21,213 nt of DNA. It comes from a bacterium (lineage in GTDB: Bacteria > Chloroflexota > Dehalococcoidia > Tepidiformales > Tepidiformaceae). Under the pieces are notes generated by a model. It was not told the origin of the DNA, did not search any database, and saw nothing but the letters and a program-made list of their open reading frames with translations. Shown here piece by piece: positions 7,759 to 15,315 of this stretch (position 1 is its first letter; each line of letters starts with the position of its first letter). Location: assembly GCA_945861295.1 (NCBI GenBank), contig CAMAUF010000004.1, positions 1-21,213 of the forward strand, read 5' to 3'. Made by a program: the position numbers and the translations under genes.

Positions 7759-8016
7759 ATGGATCAGTTCGCGACGAAGGGTTCGGTTCGAATCCAAGAT
7801 TGGTCGGACCCAGCCAAAGCGGAGGCCGAGATCCGCGAGGCCGCCGAGCAGAGGGCAAAATGGGCCGACGACACCAGTTGGTACGATGACCTCGTGACAC
7901 GCACGCGGGAAGCGGAAGCAAAGGGCCAGGCCCCAGCAGCTCCAGTCGCGCCGCCGCCGCGTGCCACGCGCAAGCGAGCCGCGAAGCCGCCCGCCGTGAA
8001 GGCCGAGCTCTTCTAG
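7759..8016 (+). CDS. Small charged protein of unknown function (85 aa)
   Basis: I do not recognise a family. The first 55 residues are rich in Glu, Asp, Lys and Trp and look helical (DPAKAEAEIREAAEQRAKW). The rest is an Ala/Pro linker and a basic tail (RATRKRAAKPP) ending AELF. It has a strong Shine-Dalgarno sequence (GGGAGG) seven bases before the ATG, and codon use like its neighbours, which supports it being real. It follows the Ntn-hydrolase gene by 77 bases on the same strand and precedes the P450 gene by 47, so it could be the third gene of the hydrolase operon or lead the P450 unit. The basic tail could bind nucleic acid or a partner, but this is speculation. Confidence 0.65.
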   Translation: MDQFATKGSVRIQDWSDPAKAEAEIREAAEQRAKWADDTSWYDDLVTRTREAEAKGQAPAAPVAPPPRATRKRAAKPPAVKAELF

Positions 8017-8063
8017 ACGGCGAGTCGCCCGGCACGCCAGACCGGGAGCGAGGGAGACGTGTC

Positions 8064-9389
8064 ATGACAGCCAGCGACCACGTGCGAACGGTTGAGGAGA
8101 TAAGCTTCATCGATCCAGCCACCTCGAGCGACCCCTACGACGCCTTCGCACTCTTGCAGCGCGAGTGCCCCGTATACCGGGTGCCCGAGACCGGCGCCTA
8201 CATGGTCACGAAGTACGACCACGTGCGCGAGGTGTTGCGGGATCACGCGACATTTTCCAACCAGCCGGCCAGCAGCCCCGCGATGGCGCCCGGCGGGACC
8301 CGCGCCAAGGTCGAGGCCATGCTGCGCGAACGCGGATGGGCGCACGTGAACACCCTCCAGCGGACCGACCCGCCCGAGCACACGCGCTACCGGAAGCTGC
8401 TCGACCGCGTCTTTTCCGCCGCCCGCGTCCGCGAGCTGACGCCATACATCGAAAGTGTCGCCCGCGAGCTGATCGACGACTTCATCGACGACGGGGCTTG
8501 TGATTTCAACCAACAGTTCGCCATGCCGATGCCGGGCACGATTATCGCCGAACAGCTGGGCCTTGGGCGCACGGAGGTCGCGCGCTTTAAGCGCTGGGCC
8601 GACGCCATGCTCGGGGTCAGCTATGGCGGAGGCCCGCTCACGGCGGAGCAAATTCTCGCCAACGCCGAGATCGAGCTTGAGGCCCAGCACTTCTTCCGGG
8701 ACGTGTTCGAGGCACGCCGCGTTGAGCCGCGCGAGGACCTGATGTCGCGCTTGGTCCACGCACACGGTGAGGACGAACAGCCGTTGACGATGGACGAGCT
8801 GCAGAACGTCATGCACCAGTTGATCACGGGAGGGTTCGAGACAACCCAAAGCGCGATCAACCATGGCCTCTGGGCGCTGATCCGTCATCCAGAACTCCTG
8901 CCGCGACTCCAGGCCGACCCAGCGCTGATCAAGACCTTCGTCGAAGAGGTGCTCCGCTGGGAAAGCCCGGTCGTCTTCCTTTCGCGATCGACAACCCGCG
9001 ACGCGGCCCTTGGAGAGGTGACCATCCCCGAAGGTTCGACCGTTATGGTCGGCTTCGGCGCCGCCAACCGCGACCAGGAGCGGTTCGTCTGCCCGGAGCG
9101 GTTCGACATCGACCGCGGCGACCTCCAAGGCCACGTCGCCTTTGGCAATGGCGTGCACTACTGCGTTGGCGCGATGCTGGCGCGCCAGGAGATGCTCACG
9201 GCGTTTACGCAGGTCGTGGAGCGGATGGACCAGATCGAACTGGCGCAGCCACTCCCGGAACCCGTGCACTACTTCAGCATGTCGTTCATCCCGATGCATG
9301 ACTTTCACATCACGTTCCGCAAGCGGGACGCCGGTAAAACGGCGTCGACGAAGGACCCCGATGGCCGCGGCGGCGCGGACGGACGCTGA
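8064..9389 (+). CDS. Cytochrome P450, bacterial soluble type
   Basis: This 441-residue heme-thiolate monooxygenase has all core motifs: I-helix oxygen-activation motif GGFETT (256-261, Glu in place of the common Asp), ExxR as EVLR (295-298), and the heme loop FGNGVHYCVG with ligand Cys367. PPEHTRYR (103-110) is the C-helix heme-propionate contact. There is no membrane anchor, so it should be cytosolic and need separate redox partners; no ferredoxin or ferredoxin reductase is encoded in the window. The start has a GA-rich Shine-Dalgarno sequence (GGGAGA) eight bases upstream. The last 20 residues are a hydrophilic Lys/Asp/Gly tail. The substrate cannot be read from the sequence; neighbours do not form an obvious pathway. 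Confidence 0.95.
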   Translation: MTASDHVRTVEEISFIDPATSSDPYDAFALLQRECPVYRVPETGAYMVTKYDHVREVLRDHATFSNQPASSPAMAPGGTRAKVEAMLRERGWAHVNTLQRTDPPEHTRYRKLLDRVFSAARVRELTPYIESVARELIDDFIDDGACDFNQQFAMPMPGTIIAEQLGLGRTEVARFKRWADAMLGVSYGGGPLTAEQILANAEIELEAQHFFRDVFEARRVEPREDLMSRLVHAHGEDEQPLTMDELQNVMHQLITGGFETTQSAINHGLWALIRHPELLPRLQADPALIKTFVEEVLRWESPVVFLSRSTTRDAALGEVTIPEGSTVMVGFGAANRDQERFVCPERFDIDRGDLQGHVAFGNGVHYCVGAMLARQEMLTAFTQVVERMDQIELAQPLPEPVHYFSMSFIPMHDFHITFRKRDAGKTASTKDPDGRGGADGR

Positions 9390-9452
9390 CCTTGGTTGAA
9401 GAGCCTGATGCGGGCACTATCGTCTCGCGCCGCTTTCTGCGACGATCATTCC

Positions 9453-9764
9453 ATGCAAGACGAGATTTACCGCGAAATCGCCACCGCCATCGAGAAGGGC
9501 GAGCCGGTCGTGCTCGCCACCGTCGCCCGCACCCGTGGCTCCACGCCGCGCAAGACCGGCGCCAAGATGATCGTCCGGCCCGACGGCACCTTTTTCGGCA
9601 CGATCGGCGGCGGGTGCGGCGAAGCGGAAGTCTGGCAGGAGGCGATGGCCGCCTTCGCCGATGGCAAGGCCCGGATCGTCACCGTTGACCTGACCGAGCC
9701 GCTCGACGGCGAAGACAAGATCTGCGGCGGCGTCATGGACGTATTCGTAGAGCGTCTGGGATAA
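9453..9764 (+). CDS. Short XdhC/CoxI-domain protein
   Basis: The 103-residue protein matches the N-terminal XdhC/CoxI domain: ATVARTRGSTPRKTGAKM (22-39), DGTFFGTIGGGCGEAEV (44-60) and a final CGGVMDVFVE. The family helps insert or sulfurate the molybdenum cofactor in xanthine dehydrogenase and CO dehydrogenase. Full XdhC proteins also carry a C-terminal Rossmann domain, which is absent here; the protein ends where domain 1 ends. No molybdenum hydroxylase genes occur in the window, so its client is elsewhere or it has another role. The ATG at 9453 is preferred over 9396 because family similarity begins there; the ribosome binding site is weak. It lies 63 bases after the P450 gene. Confidence 0.85.
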   Translation: MQDEIYREIATAIEKGEPVVLATVARTRGSTPRKTGAKMIVRPDGTFFGTIGGGCGEAEVWQEAMAAFADGKARIVTVDLTEPLDGEDKICGGVMDVFVERLG

Positions 9765-9876
9765 GTCCGGCCGCGCTTGACGAAGCGTGTACATCCAGAG
9801 GTGGACGCGCGCGGCCAGTGCGGTAGCATAGAAGGGCTATCGCTCCCCGGGATTGGGGAGGAAAGAGAGTTCGACC

Positions 9877-10146
9877 ATGTTAGGTTCGCTTGGAGCGCCA
9901 GAGCTGATCATCATCGCCCTCGTGCTGGTGCTGCTCTTCGGTGTGGGCAAGCTCAGCGGCTTGGGCAAGGGCCTCGGAGATTCGATCAAGGAGTTCCGCA
10001 AGGCCGTGAAGGACCCCGAAGGGGATGAGAAGCCGGGCGCTACGCCCCCCGCCGCGACTCAGCAGGCGACGACTCAGGCGCCTCCGGCCGCCACGCCCCC
10101 GGCCGCCACGCCCCCGGCCGAGCCGCAGAAGCCCAATATCTTTTAG
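9877..10146 (+). CDS. tatA: Twin-arginine translocase subunit TatA/TatE family
   Basis: The 89-residue protein has the TatA plan: a short N-terminal segment, one membrane helix (about residues 9-24, ELIIIALVLVLLFG), a hinge, then the amphipathic helix LGKGLGDSIKEFRKAV. TatA forms the pore-like oligomer that exports folded proteins together with TatC, which is not in this window. A very strong Shine-Dalgarno sequence (GGGGAGGAAAG) sets the start; the ATG at 9853 only adds residues ahead of the membrane helix. The C-terminal third is low-complexity Ala/Thr/Pro, partly made of a 15-base tandem repeat, and ends PNIF. A TAGCAT (9824-9829) could be its -10 box, without a good -35. Confidence 0.93.
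   Translation: MLGSLGAPELIIIALVLVLLFGVGKLSGLGKGLGDSIKEFRKAVKDPEGDEKPGATPPAATQQATTQAPPAATPPAATPPAEPQKPNIF
10090..10119 (+). repeat. 15-bp tandem repeat inside tatA
   Basis: Two exact head-to-tail copies of GCCACGCCCCCGGCC encode ATPPA twice. The flanking bases keep part of the unit, suggesting replication slippage in the disordered tail. Confidence 0.85.
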
Positions 10147-10361
10147 GAACCCGGGTGTTCTGGGGCCACGAGGTCCGCTTGATGCGGGCGAGTTGTGCGC
10201 GGCGCCAAGATCCCTCCACTCCATGCTGTCGGGGCTAGGTCGCAGCGTTTTGCGACGGTCGGCCTTGGCCTACCGGAAGCAAGGGTGCGCTGCGTCCGCC
10301 GAGCGGGGATCCCGAGAAGGGTCAACGTCTCGGCCGGCCTGGGGTCGACCGCCAGGGCCGC

Positions 10362-10589
10362 CTATGGCCTTCCGCTGACGCCTCCGGCGACGGGCGTCGC
10401 ACGCAGGTTCTCGATGTCGGCGCATTGTGCGAGTTCCGCCAGCAGCGCACAGGGCGAAGCGACCTCGGCGAGAAAGTAACCGCTGGCGTCGGCCGCCGCC
10501 GCCCAGCCCGGCGAGCGCCGCATCCCCGCTGGAAGCGAGCCGGGAAGCCCAACCTCCCGCCGGTAATCAAACTCCACCATCACCAGCAC
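10362..10589 (-). CDS. Small DUF3303-like protein (75 aa)
   Basis: The protein begins MLVMVEFDYRREV at a GTG and continues with GWAAAADASGYFLAEV, CALLAEL and ENLRATPV. This order (an N-terminal strand, a middle A-D-x-S-G-[YF]-x-L-x-E strand, an A-L-x-E helix, and a final TPV) is that of the DUF3303 ferredoxin-like small proteins, whose function is not established. The start is decided by a perfect Shine-Dalgarno sequence five bases upstream; the next in-frame ATG, at 10661, has none. It is divergent from the Baeyer-Villiger monooxygenase gene. The family match is from memory of the pattern and should be treated as tentative, but that this is a real gene is better supported. Confidence 0.62.
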   Translation of the reverse strand: MLVMVEFDYRREVGLPGSLPAGMRRSPGWAAAADASGYFLAEVASPCALLAELAQCADIENLRATPVAGGVSGRP

Positions 10590-10594
10590 AGCGG

Positions 10595-10602
10595 ACCTCC
10601 TT
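10595..10602 (-). promoter_or_regulatory. Perfect Shine-Dalgarno sequence deciding a GTG start
   Basis: AAGGAGGT on the minus strand, five bases before the GTG at 10589. It is the best anti-16S match I noticed in the window. Confidence 0.75.
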
Positions 10603-10664
10603 CGGGGCGCCTGTTTGTCAACCTTCGCTCCACCCATTGCGTTGTACATCACTGGGCACATCTC

Positions 10665-10685
10665 GTGCTAGCACTTTCTTAAGAA
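10665..10685. promoter_or_regulatory. Two adjacent perfect 10-bp palindromes in a divergent intergenic region
   Basis: GTGCTAGCAC (10665-10674) and TTCTTAAGAA (10676-10685) are separated by one base. They lie in the 275-base gap between the DUF3303-like gene (-) and the monooxygenase gene (+). The second is AT-rich against a GC-rich background. They may be operators; no encoded regulator is nearby. Nothing else with coding character was seen in 10590-10864. Confidence 0.4.
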
Positions 10686-10816
10686 CGAATGTGACGCGCT
10701 TCACAGAAGGGACATTGGGTAGCCGAATTCGCCGCTCTGGGGTGAAGTCCGCCACCGGCCACGGCCGCGCGTACCAATCCAGAGCGCCGGACGGCCCTCG
10801 CCCGGGCCACGAGGCG

Positions 10817-10830
10817 CGCTATAGTTAGCG
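10817..10830 (+). promoter_or_regulatory. Putative -10 box within a short inverted repeat, upstream of the monooxygenase
   Basis: TATAGT (10820-10825) lies inside CGCTA-TAGT-TAGCG. It would give a leader of about 33 bases carrying GAGGAG ahead of the ATG at 10865. No convincing -35 box is present, so an activator or repressor may act on the inverted repeat. Confidence 0.4.
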
Positions 10831-10864
10831 TGGCACGAAAGAGATGCCGCCGAGGAGCCACGCC

Positions 10865-12790
10865 ATGCCCGTCACCACGCCCATCCAACCGCTGACCGCC
10901 GATGACGCCGCCCTGCGCGCGGCGCTCACCGATGCTCACCTGCCGGCCCTCTTGCCGGCAATCGCCCAACTCACGGGCGACTTCTCGGTGCTCGCGCCGG
11001 CGCTCACGCCCAGCGCCGACTTTCTCGCCGGTGAACAAGGCGGGCTTTCGGCTGAGCGGCAGGAGCTGGGCCGTCAGGTCGCCTTCAAGGCACTCGCCGC
11101 CTACCGCGACGGCGGTTGCAAGCCGGCGCCGCACCCGACGGACGAGCAGATGCGCCAGTTGATCGACTTCATGACCGGCGCGGCCGCCGGCGAAGAATAC
11201 GTGCCGATGCTCATGGAGGACCTCGAAGGGGCTGAGCGCGACACTCGCGCGCCCGATTGGCGGCGCGACGAATTGGCCCCCGGGGTATCCTTCAGCGTCG
11301 TCATCATCGGCGCCGGCATGTCGGGCCTGCTCGCCGCGTATCGTCTCAAGCAGGCGGGCATCCCGGTGACGATCTTCGAGAAGAACACCGATGTCGGCGG
11401 CACCTGGTTCGAAAACACTTATCCAGGGGCGCGCGTCGACAACCCGAACCACAGCTACAGCTATTCCTTCGCTCAAAAGGCCGACTGGCCTTTCCACTAC
11501 TCGCCCCAAGGCGTGCTGCGCAGCTACTTCGCGGAATGTGCCGACGATTTCGACCTCCGCAGGGATATCCGCTTCCGGACCGAAGTCACCTCGGCCGAGT
11601 TCGACGACGCACGATCGATCTGGCGGGTGAAGGTTCAGGGCCCGAACGGGGCAGAGACGCTCGAAGCCAACGCCGTAATCAGCGCCGTCGGCCAACTCAA
11701 CAGGCCCAAGATGCCGAACATCGCCGGAATGAACGTCTTCGAAGGGCCGTCCTTCCATTCCGCGCGGTGGGACCACTCGGTCGACTTCAAGGGCAAGCGC
11801 GTCGCCGTTATTGGTAACGGCGCCAGCGCCTCGCAGTTCATCCCGGTCGTCGCGGAACAGGCTTCCGAGCTGACGATCTTCCAGCGCACGCCGAACTGGT
11901 ACATCCCCGTGCCCACCTACCACGATAGGGTCGCTGAGGGCCTGCAGTACCTGCTTGGCCACGTCCCACACTACGCCCAGTGGTACCGCTTTTGGCTCTT
12001 CTTTACCTCGACGGACGGCATCTTGCCCATGGCGAAAGTCGACAAGGATTGGCCCTCTTGGGATCTCTCGGTCGGCGCCGATAACCAGCAGCTCCGGGAC
12101 ATGATGGTCGAATCCATGCGGACGGCCCTCGCGGACCGCCCAGACCTACTCGATAAGGTCATCCCGATGTATCCGCCAGCCTCGAAGCGCATCGTCCTCG
12201 ATAACGGCATCTGGCCCGAGACGCTCAAGCGCGACAACGTCCACCTCGTGACGCAGGGGATCGCGGAGGTGACGCCGCGGGGAGTGAAGGCGGACGATGG
12301 CGCCGAGCACGCGGCCGATGTGATCATCTACGGGACCGGCTTCCAGGCTTCGAAGTTCCTCTCGCCGATGAAGGTTGTGGGCCGGGCCGGAGTCGACCTG
12401 CACGCTCAATGGGACGGCAACGCCCGCGCATACATGGGCGTCACGGTGCCGAACTTCCCGAACTTCTTCATGCTGTATGGGCCGAACACAAACATCGTCG
12501 TCAACGGCAGCACGATCTGGTTTGTGGAGTGCGAGGTCACCTACATGATGGCCTGCGTCAAGCTGATTCTCGAAGGTAAGCATCGCGCGCTCGACTGCAA
12601 ACAGGAAGCGCACGACGCCTACAACGTCAGGATCGACGAAGGCAACCTGGGCATGGCCTGGGGCGTCTCGAAGGTGCCCAGTTGGTACAAGAGCGACAGC
12701 GGCCGCGTCGCGCAGAACTGGCCGTTCTCCATGCTGGAGTTTTGGAAGCAAACGAAGGAACCAATCGCCGCCGATTACGTGTTCCTTTAA
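10865..12790 (+). CDS. Baeyer-Villiger monooxygenase, 4-hydroxyacetophenone monooxygenase-like
   Basis: This 641-residue FAD/NADPH enzyme inserts oxygen next to a ketone to give an ester or lactone. It has an FAD Rossmann motif VIIGAGMSG (about 145), the Baeyer-Villiger fingerprint FEGPSFHSARWD (F-x-G-x3-H-x3-W, about 291) and a second nucleotide motif VAVIGNGASASQ (about 312). IIYGTGFQ is the usual late motif. An N-terminal extension of about 140 residues before the first Rossmann motif matches the HAPMO subgroup (about 640 residues) and not cyclohexanone-type enzymes (about 540). The start at 10865 has GAGGAG eight bases upstream; the ATG at 10844 lacks one. It stands alone on its strand; the esterase expected downstream in such a pathway is not adjacent. 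Confidence 0.92.
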   Translation: MPVTTPIQPLTADDAALRAALTDAHLPALLPAIAQLTGDFSVLAPALTPSADFLAGEQGGLSAERQELGRQVAFKALAAYRDGGCKPAPHPTDEQMRQLIDFMTGAAAGEEYVPMLMEDLEGAERDTRAPDWRRDELAPGVSFSVVIIGAGMSGLLAAYRLKQAGIPVTIFEKNTDVGGTWFENTYPGARVDNPNHSYSYSFAQKADWPFHYSPQGVLRSYFAECADDFDLRRDIRFRTEVTSAEFDDARSIWRVKVQGPNGAETLEANAVISAVGQLNRPKMPNIAGMNVFEGPSFHSARWDHSVDFKGKRVAVIGNGASASQFIPVVAEQASELTIFQRTPNWYIPVPTYHDRVAEGLQYLLGHVPHYAQWYRFWLFFTSTDGILPMAKVDKDWPSWDLSVGADNQQLRDMMVESMRTALADRPDLLDKVIPMYPPASKRIVLDNGIWPETLKRDNVHLVTQGIAEVTPRGVKADDGAEHAADVIIYGTGFQASKFLSPMKVVGRAGVDLHAQWDGNARAYMGVTVPNFPNFFMLYGPNTNIVVNGSTIWFVECEVTYMMACVKLILEGKHRALDCKQEAHDAYNVRIDEGNLGMAWGVSKVPSWYKSDSGRVAQNWPFSMLEFWKQTKEPIAADYVFL

Positions 12791-12971
12791 AGGCTGTTTC
12801 GAAGGCGCGCTGTATACGTCTGAACAGCGGGCGAACTGTGTCAGAGCCCCGAGTGACAACGAGGGGAGGGATGCTGGCTGCGAACGGCGTTTCTCGCGAA
12901 GCGCTACATCCCTCCGCCCAGTGTCCGTCGCGGCTCGGAGACATGGGGAGGGCGGAGACGTGGCGAGACGT

Positions 12972-12977
12972 TATACT
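12972..12977 (+). promoter_or_regulatory. -10 box close to the Uma2 gene start
   Basis: TATACT ends seven bases before the ATG at 12985, and no Shine-Dalgarno sequence is present, so the transcript may be leaderless. No clear -35 box. The preceding gap (12791-12984) holds only a 5-bp inverted repeat (TGTCA/TGACA, 12839-12858). Confidence 0.45.
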
Positions 12978-12984
12978 GACCCGC

Positions 12985-13644
12985 ATGGCAACGATGCTCA
13001 CCGCGACACGCCCTACCCTGCCCCCGGCGGCCCAGCTAGAAGTGCCCTGGCCGGCGCTCGAATCGGGGATGACGCTCAGCGGGGCCGAGTTCGACCGGCG
13101 ATACGAGTTGCGGCCGGACATCAAGAAGGCCGAACTGATCCAAGGGGTCGTTTACGTGGCCTCTCCCGTCCGCATCACGGAACACGCGACCCCCGACAGC
13201 CGCTTGGTAGGTTGGTTGACGAATTACGCGGTCCTGCATCGCGACACCCAGTCGGCCAACAACGGCACGGTGCGGCTTTCGCTCGACGACCACGTCCAGC
13301 CCGACGCGATGCTCTGGTACATCATCGGCGGCACCGCGAAGGTAGGCAGCGACAGCTACATGGACGGCGCGCCGGAGCTGGTCGTCGAAATCGCCGCTTC
13401 CAGCGCCTCGATCGACCTCGGCGCCAAGCTCCGGTCGTACCAGCGGGCTGGCGTGCAGGAGTACGTCGTCTGGGCGACGGAGGAGAAGCGCATCACCTGG
13501 TTCTCTCTCCACGATGGCGTCTTCATCCCGCTCGCGCCCGGTGTGGACGGGTGGACGGAGAGCCGCGTCTTTCCCGGCCTGCGGTTCCACATCGCGCGCC
13601 TCTTGGCCGGCGATGGCACCGTGATCCTGCCCGGCGCGGCGTAG
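12985..13644 (+). CDS. Uma2-family (DUF820) PD-(D/E)XK nuclease-like protein
   Basis: The 219-residue protein matches the Uma2/DUF820 plan: an N-terminal helix region with LSGAEFDRRYEL, then ELIQGVVY (family E-L-I-x-G), the metal Asp in QPDAMLW, PELVVEIAASSASIDLGAKL with the catalytic Glu and Lys, and the Y-x-R-A-G-V-x-E-Y-x-V-W strand. The fold is that of restriction endonucleases. Uma2 proteins are abundant in Cyanobacteria and Chloroflexota; their biological role is not settled. The ATG at 12985 is used with a -10 box just upstream; a second ATG lies three codons later. The gene is convergent with the halogenase, 32 bases apart. Confidence 0.88.
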   Translation: MATMLTATRPTLPPAAQLEVPWPALESGMTLSGAEFDRRYELRPDIKKAELIQGVVYVASPVRITEHATPDSRLVGWLTNYAVLHRDTQSANNGTVRLSLDDHVQPDAMLWYIIGGTAKVGSDSYMDGAPELVVEIAASSASIDLGAKLRSYQRAGVQEYVVWATEEKRITWFSLHDGVFIPLAPGVDGWTESRVFPGLRFHIARLLAGDGTVILPGAA

Positions 13645-13676
13645 AAAGGTTCTCGGGAGCGCGTCGTCGGTCGCCC

Positions 13677-15287
13677 TCATACGCCGTTCAGCGCGCCTTC
13701 GACTATGAGGATGCGGACGGCCTGGAGGACGGGCCCGGTGAGGGCCGCCGTCGTCATAGCGGCCCGCTCGGCTAGCACGATGATCGCCTCGCCGAGCGTG
13801 CGCTTGCCGTCGAACAACCCGATGAGGGTGGCGATGAGCGGCGCGATCGGCGAGCCTTCCGGACGCTCGTCGCTCGACAGCACCGTGCCCCAGACGAAGC
13901 GGTCGCCCGACAGGACGGGCTTGCGCGCGATGGTCACGCCGGCTGCGAGCGAGAGTACCGCATCATGCACAGCTATCGGGCCGCGCCCCGGCCGCCCGAG
14001 GGCGGCGTCGAAGCGCGCTGCCCGTTCTTGGCGGGCGGTCTTCAGCTCTGCCAGGCCCTCGGCGAAGCCTTCAGGGGCGTCGCCCCGCTCCAGTACCATC
14101 CGTTCGTACCCCTTCGGCGGCTGCCCGGCGACCGCGCGGATGAAGGCCGCGCGCGGGGCCAGATCCTCCGCGCCGAGAATGCGTTTCGCCTCCCAAAAGT
14201 AGCTCTCGACCGACCGGTTCGTCGCGTAAAACATCCCGGCGAGCTGGCGGAAGAGGTGATACTGGCTCAGATAGAGTTCCTTGTAGACGGCGCTGGCTGG
14301 CTCTCGAATCGAGGGCTCTTCGAGCGCGCTCTTGACGAGCGCGGCGGCCAGCACACCGGACGAGAGGGCAAGATGAACGCCCGTCGAGAAGAGTGGGTCG
14401 ATGAAGCAGGCGGAGTCGCCCGCGAGCACCCAGCCGTCGCCGGCCACTTCGTCTGAGAGGTACGACCAGTCGCGCAGCACGGTTGGGCCTTGGACGAGCG
14501 TGGCATCGGCCAACATCGTCGCGACGTGTGGCGCTGTCGCGATCTGTTGGCGTAGGAATGCTTCGGCGCCCAGTTCGCGCACGCCATCGCCGCCGTATCT
14601 GTGGTCCGTAACCGAGCCAACGCTCATCCAGCCGTTGTGGAGCGGGATCGCCCAGAACCAGCCGTGTTCGTAGCTCTCGACGAGGATGTTCGTTTCGTCG
14701 GGCGCGGGGAGGCGCTGGGCGCCTTCGAAGTAGGCGTAGCAGGCGAGGTTCATGAACTTCTCGTCGGGCCGCCGGAGCGAGAGTTTGCGCCCGATCAGGC
14801 CGGTCTGGCCAGAGGCGTCGACGATGAAGTCCGCGCGGAGTTGATCGCGCCCGCCGTCCGGCCTGGCGACTTCCACTGCCATCGCCCCCTGGCCTCCCAA
14901 GTCGACGTCCAGGACGCGATGTCCTTGGCGGACATCGACGCCGTTCTTGGCGGCGTTGTCGAGCAGGATCTTGTCGAATGTCGGCCGCCATACCTGATAG
15001 GCGTGCGGGTGCGTCTGGTTCGTTTCGCGGAAGTACCAGCTCCACGGCTCCTTGCCGGAGCCCCAGACCATCGTGGCCCCGAACTTCTTGAGGAAGCCCG
15101 CGGCTTCGACGGCATCGCGGACGCCGAGCTCTTCGAGCACCGGCAGAGACGCCGGGAGGAGCGACTCGCCGATGTGGTCACGCGGGAACGTTTCGCGTTC
15201 GAGGAGGACGACGCGGTAGCCGCTTCGCGCCAGCATGGTTGCGGCGGTGGAGCCAGCGGGCCCTCCGCCGATGACGATGACATTCAT
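13677..15287 (-). CDS. Flavin-dependent halogenase-like FAD oxidoreductase
   Basis: The 536-residue protein opens with an FAD Rossmann motif (GGGPAGST, 7-14) and an ERE after strand 2. It then shows three halogenase marks: F-L-K-K-F-G with Lys68 at the place of the catalytic lysine that carries the active halogen species; WFWAIP (210-215), the W-x-W-x-I-P motif that blocks ordinary monooxygenation; and FIDPLFSTG (295-303), the F-x-x-P-x-x-S-x-G motif. GDSACF is the usual second FAD motif. The overall form fits the phenol/pyrrole-type (PltA-like) branch more than tryptophan halogenases. The last 110 residues lie beyond the core. No carrier protein, NRPS/PKS or flavin reductase is nearby, so the substrate is open. 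An in-frame upstream extension lacks family similarity. Halogenation itself is inferred. Confidence 0.82.
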   Translation of the reverse strand: MNVIVIGGGPAGSTAATMLARSGYRVVLLERETFPRDHIGESLLPASLPVLEELGVRDAVEAAGFLKKFGATMVWGSGKEPWSWYFRETNQTHPHAYQVWRPTFDKILLDNAAKNGVDVRQGHRVLDVDLGGQGAMAVEVARPDGGRDQLRADFIVDASGQTGLIGRKLSLRRPDEKFMNLACYAYFEGAQRLPAPDETNILVESYEHGWFWAIPLHNGWMSVGSVTDHRYGGDGVRELGAEAFLRQQIATAPHVATMLADATLVQGPTVLRDWSYLSDEVAGDGWVLAGDSACFIDPLFSTGVHLALSSGVLAAALVKSALEEPSIREPASAVYKELYLSQYHLFRQLAGMFYATNRSVESYFWEAKRILGAEDLAPRAAFIRAVAGQPPKGYERMVLERGDAPEGFAEGLAELKTARQERAARFDAALGRPGRGPIAVHDAVLSLAAGVTIARKPVLSGDRFVWGTVLSSDERPEGSPIAPLIATLIGLFDGKRTLGEAIIVLAERAAMTTAALTGPVLQAVRILIVEGALNGV

Positions 15288-15295
15288 GGAACGGG

Positions 15296-15301
15296 ATTGT
15301 A
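15296..15301 (-). promoter_or_regulatory. Putative -10 box of the halogenase-like gene
   Basis: TACAAT on the minus strand ends eight bases before the ATG at 15287, with no Shine-Dalgarno sequence and no good -35 box. The spacing suggests a leaderless or nearly leaderless transcript. Confidence 0.38.
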
Positions 15302-15315
15302 GTGCACGTCGGCGG

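Noticed and set aside
10312..10333. Inverted repeat CCGAGA/TCTCGG after tatA
   Set aside because: Six base pairs with a ten-base loop and no T-run, too weak to call a terminator.
10427..10828. 133-residue plus-strand frame opposite the DUF3303-like gene
   Set aside because: Low-complexity Arg/Pro/Ser sequence without start signals; the minus strand has the perfect Shine-Dalgarno sequence.
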